DNA from: Micavibrio sp. UBA7689
Lineage (GTDB): Bacteria; Pseudomonadota; Alphaproteobacteria; Micavibrionales; Micavibrionaceae
Assembly: GCA_002482805.1 (NCBI GenBank)
Contig: DLGR01000019.1
Span: 87,013 to 137,216 of the forward strand
Length of the DNA stretch: 50,204 nucleotides
Direction of reading: 5' to 3'
Each line of letters starts with the position of its first letter. Position 1 is the stretch's first letter. The notes below the pieces were generated by a model. That model was not told the origin of the DNA, searched no databases, and saw only the letters and a program-made list of their open reading frames with translations. The position numbers were made by a program, and so were the translations under genes. Shown in pieces: positions 27,001 through 35,672 of this stretch.

Positions 27001-27177
27001 TTCAATGATAACAAAGGTGATCCGACCAGCGATCTTACGACATACGCAGCCGTGGGCGGCGCGAGAGCTTCGTCCCAAGTATTCGGGGGCTTGCAAAGCT
27101 TTGCACACGGCGTCGGCGCAGGCGGCGGGGCTGTCATCAAGGCCGGCACAGGCGGAACGTCGGGAGGCAACCCATAA
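24091..27177 (+). CDS. DotA/TraY-family inner-membrane protein, paralog 1
   Basis: A 1028-residue polytopic protein of the DotA/TraY family, inner-membrane components of Dot/Icm (type IVB) secretion and IncI conjugation. The N-terminal segment FLLLPGIIPRAKEF leads to a long hydrophobic helix near residues 88-113. Two further helices follow (to about 270), then a large Cys-containing periplasmic region (about 290-740). The C-terminal membrane block carries LPFLPFIYFFFAVGAW, FEAMVGVPLWALAH (832-845) and EIFLRPIVTVFG, and ends with a helix near 932-957 and a Gly-rich tail. A TTG at 24076 is in frame, but ATG at 24091 is preferred. It overlaps paralog 2 by one base. Confidence 0.9.
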   Translation: MAANTQNINAKSVAKFLLLPGIIPRAKEFTGSGFGYIAFLFARIYAAVRILPAGHPYLNYDNIGQFSVLQVIATAAANLKFNKRNIDQIIVFVALLAGVVLLFMQFALLILAIFSADAHAQVTFTGMFTTEFPETDIAFLLLDYVFGIGAVGGGAAGASFFGSNALEATGGATPFQLGMQALFQFYNLAILLVGAIIFMYYIAVVVIETAQTGVPFGRRFSKIYAPLRFVFAIGLLIPLSQGFNTAQYITLMAAKLGSSFATNGWLLYNENLTGLNPMGVENASLVARPRQPYLDDLLYFSSVYHTCRYMYWATVTNRRTNGRTCIGGYVIVDGTAQSLSGLTGEGCAAGAGAFDYAAAKNSLSANGDVWGTGDIEVVLGELDPELHPDVAGGVEPYCGKLTIPLGHLNPSYYTGDQMSGVAGVEQAYFTLVTMMLNPESGGAIGTTESDDFNLFRQLGERSGAVTITREPYHNPCIHSQGSLDEAQLTALLQNIENVFAALGLPMPPLSELVGQYAGLVGGLGDGATCGRGDWAPPASIFQGAIEGYKIQLDDAIAAAHAALVTSMDLNLTEDQAHRGWGGAGIWYNQIADLNGVFTGALYATPSVRQYPKVMNDVKDKRQEQDQTSKYCDTFNPNLANNQSVDLTNFELTMATAMNQTFQYFCDRPNVETGDAVSAAAAAGAGGAADSSTCSQALLQTGGATKGNTSNVFIDVVSLIFGLNGLFDLKACSQAGANGMPLVHPLAQLSAIGKSLIENAIRSMGMALGASFGGGILSVLEPALGGALQALSGMFVGIATIGLTIGFILYYILPFLPFIYFFFAVGAWVKSIFEAMVGVPLWALAHLHIDGDGLPGKAAMPGYWLIFEIFLRPIVTVFGLIGGMACFGALTVALNNLFDLVVSNSTGATPGSAQTELTVDEIAAIRAGTIDQFFYTVMYAILVYMMATASFKMIDTIPKAFMRWINTGITTFNDNKGDPTSDLTTYAAVGGARASSQVFGGLQSFAHGVGAGGGAVIKAGTGGTSGGNP

Positions 27178-29906
27178 TGTTCAATGGTATGACAAGCAAC
27201 CTACAAAAAGGCGACGTAATCCGTTACATGTTCATGCCGCAGATCATGCCGCGCCTGAACGCGTTTTACCAAACGGGATTTTCTTATCTGGCCTATATGA
27301 TAGCGCTGGTATATCGCGGGGTAAATATTCTGCCCGCAAACCACAAAGTCTTTTCGCGCGAATATCAAAACAAACTCACCGTGCGCATGGTGCTCGGCGC
27401 GGCCGCCTCGGAACTGAAATTCAGCAAAGCACATATAGATCAGATCATCATTTACTTCGCCGTTATTGTCGGTTTGATAATGCTGGTTGGACAGTTCTTC
27501 CTGACGCTCAGCTATCTGATGATGAATCCGGCTTTTGCCGGCATGCCCACCGACTATGCCGGCTTCTTCGCCGCTCCCGATTATGAGAACGACGTAGCGT
27601 ACAAACTCTTGTTCACGGTTTTCGGCGTTCCTGAACTTTTTAATCCCGCAGGAACGGTACAGCAATTCCATACCGCGCTGCACAGTCTGTTCCAGTTCTA
27701 CAGCATCGGCCTTTTGGTGGTCGCGGTTTTCATCACGATCTATTTCATATTTGCCATCGTTGCGGAAACGGCCCAAACGGGCGTGCCTTTCGGCAAACGC
27801 TATAATCATGCATGGGCGCCTATTCGTCTTGTCATGGCATTGGGCATGCTTATACCGATGGGGTACGGGCTGAACGCCGCCCAATGGATCACACTTTACT
27901 CTGCAAAATTCGGATCGGATTTCGCCACACGCGGATGGGTTTTATTCAACGAAAGCATGGCGGACAGCTATTTGGAAGCCCCAGAAAGAATAGGCGTTCC
28001 CAAACCACCGGATATCACGGGCTTTTTGGCGTTCCTGACTTTGGTTCAAGCTTGCGAATACGGCTATGAAGCACTCCATCCCGCGCCTACAGCTACCGGT
28101 CCGGGCGCACCTGGCGCAGCAACAAACGGGCTTATTGATTACTGGCTGGTTAAAAGCACGGGTGAACTGGCCGGCCCGCCGCTGAGACTCGCCAATGTTA
28201 ATAACCTGATCACCGTTCAGGATTACTTCAACAACGGAGACGCGTTGATACGCTTCGGGGTTTACAATGCGGTAGAGCATACGGAGTATCGCGGCGGCGT
28301 TTATCCCGCGTGCGGTGATTTAGTCGTGTTTTTCCCGGCGCGCGGCGATGCGGCAGGCGATGGTGTTTATCGCATGATGTGGTGGTATTTCTTTGAAACC
28401 AACTGGCAATTGACAGGGGCGGCCAGCGGAGCTTCAGCGAACCTCATCGGAGATCTTGGCAGATTGTTTATGCAGAAATACTCCGAAATCGACGGGATCA
28501 GCGATCCTGATGTGGTATTGCCGGGCCCTGAATTTAAAAGAGATATGATCGAACGGGCCGAAGCTGAACTTATTGCGATTGTTCAACAAGCCTCCACAGA
28601 GCAGGCAGCTTCTGATCTATGGCTTCGTGAGACCGCCGCGGGGGCCGGATCTGTAGCAAGTCTCGGCTGGGGCGCCGCAGGCGTTTGGTACAACAAGATA
28701 GCGCAGTTGAACGGCTCTTTGGTTTCCGCTGTCCAAAGCGTGCCGCGCCCGAGACAGCTTCCCGCCGTTATGGAGTATGTGAAACAAGAACAGTTACAGC
28801 AAAATACGAATGTCGGTGAACAAGGCCAGCAAAACCTCTCCGAGCAGCGTGAAGTGCAGATCGATTCCGTGGATGAAAAATTGGCTCTGCCTTTGTCCAT
28901 GATTTCAAAATATTGGACCGGTGAAGACACACGTCAGGATGGCGTGGGTAGCCAGACCAAACGCACCAGCAACGTTTTCATCGATACCGTCAACCTCGTG
29001 TTCGGTACACAAGGTTTGTTCAATATGTGTGCGAACGCGGACGTTCACCCGCTGGCACAGCTTTCCGTTTTGGGCAAAGGGCTTGTTGAATCCTCTATCC
29101 GCAACCTCGGTATGGCCGTGGGTCTTGGCGGTTTGAGCATGTTGCCCCTGCCGTTTATCGGCGTGGCAGGCGGCGCGGCGGCAAGCATGTTGCTCTCTGT
29201 AGCGACAGTTACATTGTCGATGGGTTTCATACTTTACTATGTATTGCCCTTCATGCCGTTCCTGTACTTCTTCTTTGCAGTGGGCGGCTGGATTAAGGGT
29301 CTGTTCGAAGCAATGGTCGGCGTGCCGCTGTGGGCGCTGGCACACATCCGCATCGACGGCGAAGGCTTGCCGGGTGATGCGGCCATGTCCGGATACTATC
29401 TGGTGTTCGAGATATTCCTGCGTCCTATCCTCATCATCTTCGGGCTTTTGGCGTCCGTCATTATCTTTGGCGCGATGGTCAAGGTTTTGAATGAAATCTT
29501 CTCTCTGGTCGTAAGCAACCTTTCCGGTCACGACCCTGTCAACGGCACAGTCTGCGGCCAAGCCCTCGCGGGTGGCGGCGCGGCCGCTAACAGCGCTGAT
29601 ATATACTTCCGCGGGCCCATCGACGAATTGTTCTACACCGTCATTTACGCGATCATTGTGTATATGATCGGTATGTCCTGCTTTAAACTGATTGACCTTA
29701 TCCCGAACAACATCCTTCGTTACATGAACGCCTCCGTCAGCACGTTCAACGATGCAGCATCCGACCCCGCACAAGGCCTGATGAGAAATATTTCGATCGG
29801 CTCCAGCCAAGTCAGCGGTCAGGTTGTAGGTATTGCCAAAGGTGGCGGAGACACCATCAAAGGTATTGTTCAGCAAATTACGCAGTCCGCAGGACCGCAA
29901 CAATAA
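27177..29906 (+). CDS. DotA/TraY-family inner-membrane protein, paralog 2
   Basis: A 909-residue DotA/TraY-type protein built like its neighbours. It has an N-terminal FMPQIMPRLNAFYQTGFSYL, three hydrophobic segments in the first 240 residues, and a shorter periplasmic region than paralog 1. A GWGAAGVWYNKIAQLNG motif matches GWGGAGIWYNQIADLNG of paralog 1. Then come VHPLAQLSVLGKGLVE and the C-terminal block with FEAMVGVPLWALAH (710-723) and EIFLRPILIIFG. The ATG shares its A with the TAA stop of paralog 1, so translation is probably coupled. The tail is Gly/Gln-rich and lacks a long cytoplasmic domain. Confidence 0.9.
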   Translation: MFNGMTSNLQKGDVIRYMFMPQIMPRLNAFYQTGFSYLAYMIALVYRGVNILPANHKVFSREYQNKLTVRMVLGAAASELKFSKAHIDQIIIYFAVIVGLIMLVGQFFLTLSYLMMNPAFAGMPTDYAGFFAAPDYENDVAYKLLFTVFGVPELFNPAGTVQQFHTALHSLFQFYSIGLLVVAVFITIYFIFAIVAETAQTGVPFGKRYNHAWAPIRLVMALGMLIPMGYGLNAAQWITLYSAKFGSDFATRGWVLFNESMADSYLEAPERIGVPKPPDITGFLAFLTLVQACEYGYEALHPAPTATGPGAPGAATNGLIDYWLVKSTGELAGPPLRLANVNNLITVQDYFNNGDALIRFGVYNAVEHTEYRGGVYPACGDLVVFFPARGDAAGDGVYRMMWWYFFETNWQLTGAASGASANLIGDLGRLFMQKYSEIDGISDPDVVLPGPEFKRDMIERAEAELIAIVQQASTEQAASDLWLRETAAGAGSVASLGWGAAGVWYNKIAQLNGSLVSAVQSVPRPRQLPAVMEYVKQEQLQQNTNVGEQGQQNLSEQREVQIDSVDEKLALPLSMISKYWTGEDTRQDGVGSQTKRTSNVFIDTVNLVFGTQGLFNMCANADVHPLAQLSVLGKGLVESSIRNLGMAVGLGGLSMLPLPFIGVAGGAAASMLLSVATVTLSMGFILYYVLPFMPFLYFFFAVGGWIKGLFEAMVGVPLWALAHIRIDGEGLPGDAAMSGYYLVFEIFLRPILIIFGLLASVIIFGAMVKVLNEIFSLVVSNLSGHDPVNGTVCGQALAGGGAAANSADIYFRGPIDELFYTVIYAIIVYMIGMSCFKLIDLIPNNILRYMNASVSTFNDAASDPAQGLMRNISIGSSQVSGQVVGIAKGGGDTIKGIVQQITQSAGPQQ

Positions 29907-29944
29907 TGGAGCGCCACATGCAAAATGATGGTGCTCCATGTTAG
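29906..29944 (+). promoter_or_regulatory. 12-codon mini-ORF and hairpin at the paralog 2/3 junction
   Basis: ATG at 29906 overlaps the stop codon of paralog 2 and opens a 12-codon frame ending TAG at 29942-29944, seven bases inside paralog 3. The same bases form an inverted repeat: TGGAGCGCCA (29907-29916) pairs with TGGTGCTCCA (29929-29938) with one G-U pair and a 12-base loop. The A of the paralog 3 ATG is in the stem, and no ordinary Shine-Dalgarno precedes that ATG. A translating ribosome on the mini-ORF would open the hairpin and stop next to the start. Confidence 0.5.
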
Positions 29945-32727
29945 AACAGGCAACTCTCAACAAGGGGCAAATCGCCCGCTACGCGTTAATGCCGCAAATC
30001 CTTCCGCGGCTGATAAAGCTTTTCGGTTCGGGCTTTAACAGTCTTCCGCCTTATATGGCCATGGTACTGAATACCGTACGTATTTTACCGAACAGACATC
30101 CTTTTATGAATCCTGCCAATCATGGAAAATATTCCATGTTTCAGGTCTTGGCCGCTGCCGCCAACAACATTACTTTCGATCTGAAAAACCTGGACAAGAT
30201 CGCCATATTCGGTGTGATACTTGCCGGTATTTCCATGGTGTTCTTGCAATTAATCCTGTGCATCATGGCTTTGTTTACGTTGCCCGCCTTTGCACAAGAT
30301 ATGCCGACCACACTGGCTGGTTTTTTCGGTAATGCCAATACGGCGGACGATGTGGCGTTTTCCTTGTTGGATTTGGTCTTCGGCATACCCGGCGTAGGCG
30401 GTACCGGAACTTTCTTCGGATCGGACGAGCTGGAAGCCGGCATTACACCCTTTCATCTGGGCATGCAGGCGCTTTTTGAATTCTATTCCTACGGGATATT
30501 GCTCGTCGCCGTTATCATCATTTGCTATCACGTTATCTCTATTGTCTTGGAAACCGCGGAATCGGGCGTACCCTTCGGCACACGTTACAACCATGCATGG
30601 GCACCGATCAGACTGGTTTTGTTTTTCGCCCTTCTTCTGCCCATTGGTGTTGGCGGCATCAACCTAGCCCAATTCGTTCTTCTCAGCGCTGCAAAATACG
30701 GATCGAATCTTGCAACAAACGGCTGGATCATGTTCGATGCCACGACGGAGCAGGCCTATCTGGGTGATACGGACAATCTTATAGCGACGCCGATCACGCC
30801 CGATCTCTATACGATGGCCGCATTCATGTCGATCGCGCGCACCTGCTCGTGGGCCGAAGGCCGCATCAACGGGCGGGATATAAGACCTTATCTGGTTAAA
30901 GGCACCGGTGTTGCTGGCGGCCGCGACGTATCGGGCGGCATGCCTGCTTTTGCGGACGCATTGGGAGCGCCTGCAGCTGGCGGCGCCAGCGATACAGGCG
31001 CCATTTTCGTGCGCTTCGGTGTACAGGATGAAGCGTTGTATCGTGGCGAAGCAGGTGCCGTTTATCCTTTCTGCGGCGAAGTCTCGCTGACCGTCGTGGA
31101 TCAGTCGCAGCCTGGCTCTGCCGTCATGCAACAGGCTTATCTGGAGATGATCGGCTGTTTGTGGAACGGCGCGGACGGGGCAAGCTTCCCGTGCGGCATT
31201 ACGACCTATACGGATCAGGGTCGCGACTACACCATTCGTTACTCTGTTGCGCATGACATGAACAAATTCCCCGACATGTCCCCTTATGTGGGCGACCAAG
31301 TCAAAGCCGCCGTTATTATATCTTTGAACGAGAGCATCAACACGGCGCTGGAGACCGCGATCGAAGAGCAAACCGCAAACGGGGATTGGACCAACAACGC
31401 CGCCATGCAGCTGGGATGGGGCGGGGCGGGTATATGGTTCAACAAAATTGCCGAACAGAATGGTGCGTTGACGTCCGCCGTTCTTGCGAATCCGCAAATC
31501 AGCAAAATGCCAGATGTCATGGAATATATTCGCGATCAAAAGCAAGGGCAGGATTCCAACGTACCTTTCTCGCAAATGTTCACACCCCGCCTTTCTTCGG
31601 GCGACGTGGTAACCTTCCGGACGCCCGAAGAACGTGAAGTGGCCATCATCCTGAATCAGGCTTTCAAATATTGGGGTATGAGCACCGGAGGCGCAAATTA
31701 TCAAGGCAGCCCTGAAACAGCGAACGCAGGAAGCTCCGGTAACATTATCATCGACATCATGAACGTGTTCATGGGCACGCGCGGGCTGTTCGATATGTGC
31801 GCCAACACCGATATTCACCCGCTGGCCCAACTTTCGGCCATAGGTAAAGCCGCTATCGAACACTCCATCATGGCTTTCGGCGGCGCGATGTTCTTCGGTC
31901 TTACAGGCGGCGGTGCATCTTTGATGCAAGAACACAACTTCGCGCAAGCCTTCGGCGCAATCTCACAATTCTTTATGACCTTTGCGGGTCTTGGTTTGAT
32001 CGTCGGATTCTTGCTTTATTACATTCTGCCTTTCCTACCGTTTATCTATTTCTTCTTCGCCGTAATGACATGGGTAAAATCCATCTTCGAGGCTATGGTC
32101 GGCATGCCGCTTTGGGCACTGGCACACTTGCGCATAGACGGCGAAAGTCTGCCGGGCGATAAGGCGGCCACGGGCTATTTCTACATACTTGAGATATTCT
32201 TGCGCCCCATATGCATCCTGATCGGATTCTTGGGCGGGATCATCATATTCACCGCGCTGGTGAAAGTTTTGAATAGTGTATTCTTCCTCGCCATCAGCAA
32301 TTTGTCGGGGCACGTGATTGAGGGTGAAACGGCCGGCGCAGCAGGTTGCTTTGCGCCACCGGCAGGCGCAGGCACGCCCGCGGCAGCAGGCGGCGTCACG
32401 CAAATGGAATTTGCGCGCGGCGTGGTAGATCAATTTTTTTACACACTCGTCTACGCGGTTATCGTTTACATGATGGGCATGCCTTGCTTCAAGATGGTCG
32501 ACCTTGTGCCCGATAACATCATGCGTTGGCTCGGCGCAGGTGTATCCAGCTTCGGCTCGCAGGACGGCGATCCTGCAGACAACCTCATGACTTATGCAGC
32601 CACAGGCGCATCGCTGGCCGGCTCTAGCTTCAAACAAAGCTTGAGCGGTGCCAAATCTGCAGTAGATCAAGAAGCCCAAAGAGGCGCGCAGCAACAACAG
32701 CAAAACCAGCCTTTCGATCTTTTATAG
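29938..32727 (+). CDS. DotA/TraY-family inner-membrane protein, paralog 3
   Basis: A 929-residue third member of the tandem family. It starts LEQATLNKGQIARYALMPQI and has LPRLIKLFGSGFNSL, the same N-terminal pattern as the others. The shared central motif reads GWGGAGIWFNKIAEQNG. IHPLAQLSAIGKAAIEHS precedes the C-terminal block LPFLPFIYFFFAVMTW, FEAMVGMPLWALAH (717-730) and EIFLRPICILIGF. The periplasmic part has its own cysteines and little similarity to the other two. The C-terminus is Gln-rich (AQRGAQQQQQNQ). A strong terminator follows, closing a three-gene unit. Confidence 0.9.
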   Translation: MLEQATLNKGQIARYALMPQILPRLIKLFGSGFNSLPPYMAMVLNTVRILPNRHPFMNPANHGKYSMFQVLAAAANNITFDLKNLDKIAIFGVILAGISMVFLQLILCIMALFTLPAFAQDMPTTLAGFFGNANTADDVAFSLLDLVFGIPGVGGTGTFFGSDELEAGITPFHLGMQALFEFYSYGILLVAVIIICYHVISIVLETAESGVPFGTRYNHAWAPIRLVLFFALLLPIGVGGINLAQFVLLSAAKYGSNLATNGWIMFDATTEQAYLGDTDNLIATPITPDLYTMAAFMSIARTCSWAEGRINGRDIRPYLVKGTGVAGGRDVSGGMPAFADALGAPAAGGASDTGAIFVRFGVQDEALYRGEAGAVYPFCGEVSLTVVDQSQPGSAVMQQAYLEMIGCLWNGADGASFPCGITTYTDQGRDYTIRYSVAHDMNKFPDMSPYVGDQVKAAVIISLNESINTALETAIEEQTANGDWTNNAAMQLGWGGAGIWFNKIAEQNGALTSAVLANPQISKMPDVMEYIRDQKQGQDSNVPFSQMFTPRLSSGDVVTFRTPEEREVAIILNQAFKYWGMSTGGANYQGSPETANAGSSGNIIIDIMNVFMGTRGLFDMCANTDIHPLAQLSAIGKAAIEHSIMAFGGAMFFGLTGGGASLMQEHNFAQAFGAISQFFMTFAGLGLIVGFLLYYILPFLPFIYFFFAVMTWVKSIFEAMVGMPLWALAHLRIDGESLPGDKAATGYFYILEIFLRPICILIGFLGGIIIFTALVKVLNSVFFLAISNLSGHVIEGETAGAAGCFAPPAGAGTPAAAGGVTQMEFARGVVDQFFYTLVYAVIVYMMGMPCFKMVDLVPDNIMRWLGAGVSSFGSQDGDPADNLMTYAATGASLAGSSFKQSLSGAKSAVDQEAQRGAQQQQQNQPFDLL

Positions 32728-32744
32728 TTCTGACGGGGAACAAC

Positions 32745-32774
32745 AAAAAACCCTGCACTTGGCAGGGTTTTTTT
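32745..32774. terminator. Bidirectional rho-independent terminator
   Basis: CCCTGC (32751-32756) pairs with GCAGGG (32762-32767) around ACTTG, with A6 on the left and T7 on the right. It can end the DotA cluster on the plus strand and mlaC on the minus strand. Confidence 0.88.
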
Positions 32775-32791
32775 ATTCTTGCGATTTGCGT

Positions 32792-33451
32792 TTATTGACC
32801 GCGTAGATGGGCCAGCAAAGGTTCGATGCCTCCGCCGCCGCGCTGGATGACGGATGCAAAATCCGCACGCTGCGTTTGCGACATGCTCACACCTTCGACG
32901 ATAATGTCGACGACTTTGTAAGATCCGCCTTTGTTGCGCACGCGCCAGTCAACCTGCACTTGAGGGCCGTCTGGCGGGATGATGAACGACGTCACCATCG
33001 TGTCTTTGCCTTCGGGGCGCGAGCTTTTCACTTCAAATTTCTGGCCTTTGTAATCGGAGAAGCGTTTGGAATAAACGCGCACGATCATTTGGTTGAACAG
33101 CTTTGTGTATTCGGCCTGTTGTGCGGGCGTCGCCGATTTCCAGTTATTCCCGATCGCGAAACGGCCGATCGTATTCATATCAAAGCTTTCGTTCAAAAGG
33201 CTTTTGAATTCCGCCGTTTTGGCCTCCGCGCTCATCGAAGGATTGCCGAGGAAATTAATGCCGCGGTCACCCATAGAGGAGATGAAATTCTTCGCGCCTT
33301 CGTTCTGGCCTGCATTGGCCGTGATGAGGGTAACCGAAGCGTCATTGTTCACACGCTCCATGGCCATCGTGCCCGCATGCGCCTGAGCCGCGAACATCAA
33401 ACCGATTGCGGCGACGCCGCTCAAGGCAAATAATTTGAATTTGGTCGTCAT
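32792..33451 (-). CDS. mlaC: MlaC-family periplasmic phospholipid carrier
   Basis: A 219-residue secreted protein of the MlaC/Ttg2D family, which shuttles phospholipids between the outer-membrane MlaA complex and the inner-membrane MlaFEDB transporter. A signal peptide (1-26, ending AQAHA) is followed by SFDMNTIGRFAIGNNWKSAT, EYTKLFNQMIVRVYSKRF, then VDWRVRNKGGSYKVVDIIVEGVSMS, all typical of the fold. AAGGAA precedes the ATG. It follows mlaA by 130 bases on the same strand; mlaFED are not in the window. Confidence 0.9.
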   Translation of the reverse strand: MTTKFKLFALSGVAAIGLMFAAQAHAGTMAMERVNNDASVTLITANAGQNEGAKNFISSMGDRGINFLGNPSMSAEAKTAEFKSLLNESFDMNTIGRFAIGNNWKSATPAQQAEYTKLFNQMIVRVYSKRFSDYKGQKFEVKSSRPEGKDTMVTSFIIPPDGPQVQVDWRVRNKGGSYKVVDIIVEGVSMSQTQRADFASVIQRGGGGIEPLLAHLRGQ

Positions 33452-33581
33452 CTGTTTTCCTTTTCTTGGGCTTGCTTTGCTTGTTTCGCATCAAAGGGCC
33501 TGTGGATTTATTATACCATCAGGCCCCCCGATATTAAAGTTCACCGCTCACAGGGCCGCGATTGCGGCGCCATTGTGGCTT

Positions 33582-34364
33582 TTAGTTGTCGTAGTCGGGA
33601 ATCTCCGGACCAGCAGACATGGACGGATCCATGTCATTGACCAGCGCCTGACGACGTTGATAGTACGCGCTGCGGATAGCGGCGTAGTAATCGAACGAGT
33701 TGGTGCGCAGGTCATCCACGAGGTCAAGCAATTCTTCACGCTCGGACAGAACGGTCACACCGATACGTGTGTAGTGCAGCCATTCGAGGTCGTGGTTGAA
33801 CATGTAAATACGTACCGGGTCAGCAAACGTATCGACGAGCATACCCGTTCCATCGCGAACCGTGGAAGGTCCGAGCAACGGGATGATCATGTAAGGACCG
33901 TTGCCCACGCCCCATGTGGCCAGCGTTTGGCCGAAATCTTCGGGCTCGTACGGAATGCCGCCCATATCGGCGACGTCGAACAGACCACCGACGCCGAGCA
34001 GCGTGTTGATGAACAAACGGCCCGTGGCGTTGGCCAGACCGTCAAGGTCACCCTGCAGCAATTGGTTTGCCATGATGATCGGCGATTTCAGGTTGCGCAG
34101 GAAATTCTTTACGCCCGTGCGGACGGGTTTGGGCGCGACATAGCGGTAGCCGCGTGCGACGGGTTCCAGAACCGCCTTGTCGATGGCTTCGTTGACCGCG
34201 AAGACCGCGCGGTTGCCGCCTTCGAACGGATCGCTGATTTGCTCATCGCCCACATATTGAGCTTGGCCTTCGCCTGCGCCCGTGCTCGCACAACCGCTTG
34301 CCATGAGCAAAACCGCGGCTGCTGCCAGAACGGACAAAAATCTTGTTTTGGATACGCTTTTCAT
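33582..34364 (-). CDS. mlaA: MlaA/VacJ outer-membrane lipoprotein
   Basis: A 260-residue lipoprotein that removes misplaced phospholipids from the outer leaflet of the outer membrane. The lipobox LMASGC places the lipidated cysteine near residue 25. The body shows DPFEGGNRAVFAVNEAIDKAVL, RTGVKNFLRNLKSPI, LLQGDLDGLANATGRLFINT, and EDFGQTLATWGVGNGPYMII, all MlaA hallmarks. It lies between lptG and mlaC; the four genes lptF, lptG, mlaA and mlaC all run leftwards. Confidence 0.95.
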   Translation of the reverse strand: MKSVSKTRFLSVLAAAAVLLMASGCASTGAGEGQAQYVGDEQISDPFEGGNRAVFAVNEAIDKAVLEPVARGYRYVAPKPVRTGVKNFLRNLKSPIIMANQLLQGDLDGLANATGRLFINTLLGVGGLFDVADMGGIPYEPEDFGQTLATWGVGNGPYMIIPLLGPSTVRDGTGMLVDTFADPVRIYMFNHDLEWLHYTRIGVTVLSEREELLDLVDDLRTNSFDYYAAIRSAYYQRRQALVNDMDPSMSAGPEIPDYDN

Positions 34365-34569
34365 CTCTCTAAAAAATCCCCATCGAACTTAAAAATCGGT
34401 TTAGCCCTGTGTACAAGAATATCAAATATCTGTTTACAGGCGATTAACCATATTACGAATTCTATCTATTATTCTGAAAAATAACACTTTTTTCAGTTTT
34501 ACTGCCAGAATACTCGAAACATACACGCGCTATTTGCCAAATCAACGGCAAAACCGCATTTTGAATAAA

Positions 34570-35670
34570 TCATCCATCCTCTGTTGTAAGAATGACACTA
34601 ACCCCCATAGTCAGGGCTATCAGGGGCGGGAACCACGCTGCCAAAAGCACGGGAATCTGGTCGGATGCCCCAAGGGCTTTTAAAAAGCTTGTGGCAAAGA
34701 ACACGAGGAAACCGATTACCACCCCGCCGCCGATCATCAAAGCCGTGGAATTTGTGCGCACCAGTTTCAGGGAAACCGTCGCCGCCAGAATGATCATGGC
34801 CGCGAACAAGAGCGGCTGGGCCAGTAGCGTGTGGTAGTGGATGCGCAATGTACGGGAATCAAAGCCCGTTGCCTCCATGGTGCGGATATAGGCGGGCAGC
34901 GTCCAGAACGGGGTTTGTTCGGGGGTGGAGAAACTGTCCTCGATTTCCGTGATGGTCAGGTCCGTAGGAAGCGTTTCGAACTGTTTCTTTTCAGGCCCCG
35001 CGCCAGATCTGTTCACCACAAGGTTTTTAAATATCCACTCACCGGGTTCAAGATCTGCCGTACTTGAATCGATCCTGCGCACAAAATCACCCTGCTTGTC
35101 GAAATAGAAAACGCTGACCCCGTTCAATTTCCATTCAGGCATTTTGACGCGGTCAGCGTGTAGGATAATGCCGCCGTCATCGGTTTTCTGGCGCAACCAA
35201 AGTCCCTGTTCGCCCACCGAAACCGTGTTTTCTTTGGCCTGCAGATATTCGGTTTCCATGACCTGATAACGCGATATCAAAACCGCAGAAATGGGATTTA
35301 TAACCGTGATGTGGATGACGCCTATCAAAAGCGCAACAAAAACGATGGGACCCAAGAACCGCCACACCGACATCCCTGCCGCGCGGATAATGACAAGTTC
35401 TTGCCTGCGCGCCAGAAGCCAGAAGGTATAAAGCGCGGAAAACAAGATCGCGAAAGGCAAAACGATCTGCCCTACATCGGGCAGTTTCAACAACCCCATC
35501 TGCAGCACGAGCGACAAAGGAACATTATCGAATTTCGCGGCCCGGCGCAGCAATTCCACCGTGTCGAACAGGTAAACTATGGCCAGCAATGCTGCAAGAA
35601 TCTGCAAAAAAGATATAGTGTAGCGAAATGCCAAATAACGGCTGATGGTCGAAGGAAAATAACGGCTCAT
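34570..35670 (-). CDS. lptG: LPS export permease LptG
   Basis: A 366-residue permease subunit of the LptB2FG transporter, which extracts LPS from the inner membrane. Three N-terminal helices (including SFLQILAALLAIVYLFDTVELLRRA), a periplasmic beta domain (about 130-265) and three C-terminal helices (VGFLV-type, LVRTNSTALMIGGGVVIGF) match the family. The frame is open upstream to 35751, but ATG at 35670 fits the family start (MSRYFPSTISRYLAFR) and lies two bases after the lptF stop. Confidence 0.93.
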   Translation of the reverse strand: MSRYFPSTISRYLAFRYTISFLQILAALLAIVYLFDTVELLRRAAKFDNVPLSLVLQMGLLKLPDVGQIVLPFAILFSALYTFWLLARRQELVIIRAAGMSVWRFLGPIVFVALLIGVIHITVINPISAVLISRYQVMETEYLQAKENTVSVGEQGLWLRQKTDDGGIILHADRVKMPEWKLNGVSVFYFDKQGDFVRRIDSSTADLEPGEWIFKNLVVNRSGAGPEKKQFETLPTDLTITEIEDSFSTPEQTPFWTLPAYIRTMEATGFDSRTLRIHYHTLLAQPLLFAAMIILAATVSLKLVRTNSTALMIGGGVVIGFLVFFATSFLKALGASDQIPVLLAAWFPPLIALTMGVSVILTTEDG

Positions 35671-35672
35671 CT

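Noticed and set aside
30664..31947. Minus-strand frame of 427 codons antisense to DotA paralog 3
   Set aside because: The residue mix (Cys, His and Arg-rich) is typical of antisense shadows, and paralog 3 is well supported by comparison with paralogs 1 and 2.
24091..32727. Calling the DotA triplet a complete Dot/Icm or conjugation locus
   Set aside because: No other dot/icm, tra or relaxase gene lies in the window, so the function cannot be assigned beyond the family level.
34365..34569. Two hairpins in the mlaA-lptG gap (CTGAAAAA/TTTTTCAG at 34474-34496; TTTGCC/GGCAAA at 34533-34552)
   Set aside because: Neither is followed by a T run on the minus strand, so they are not convincing terminators. 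The gap holds no other clear element and no gene.
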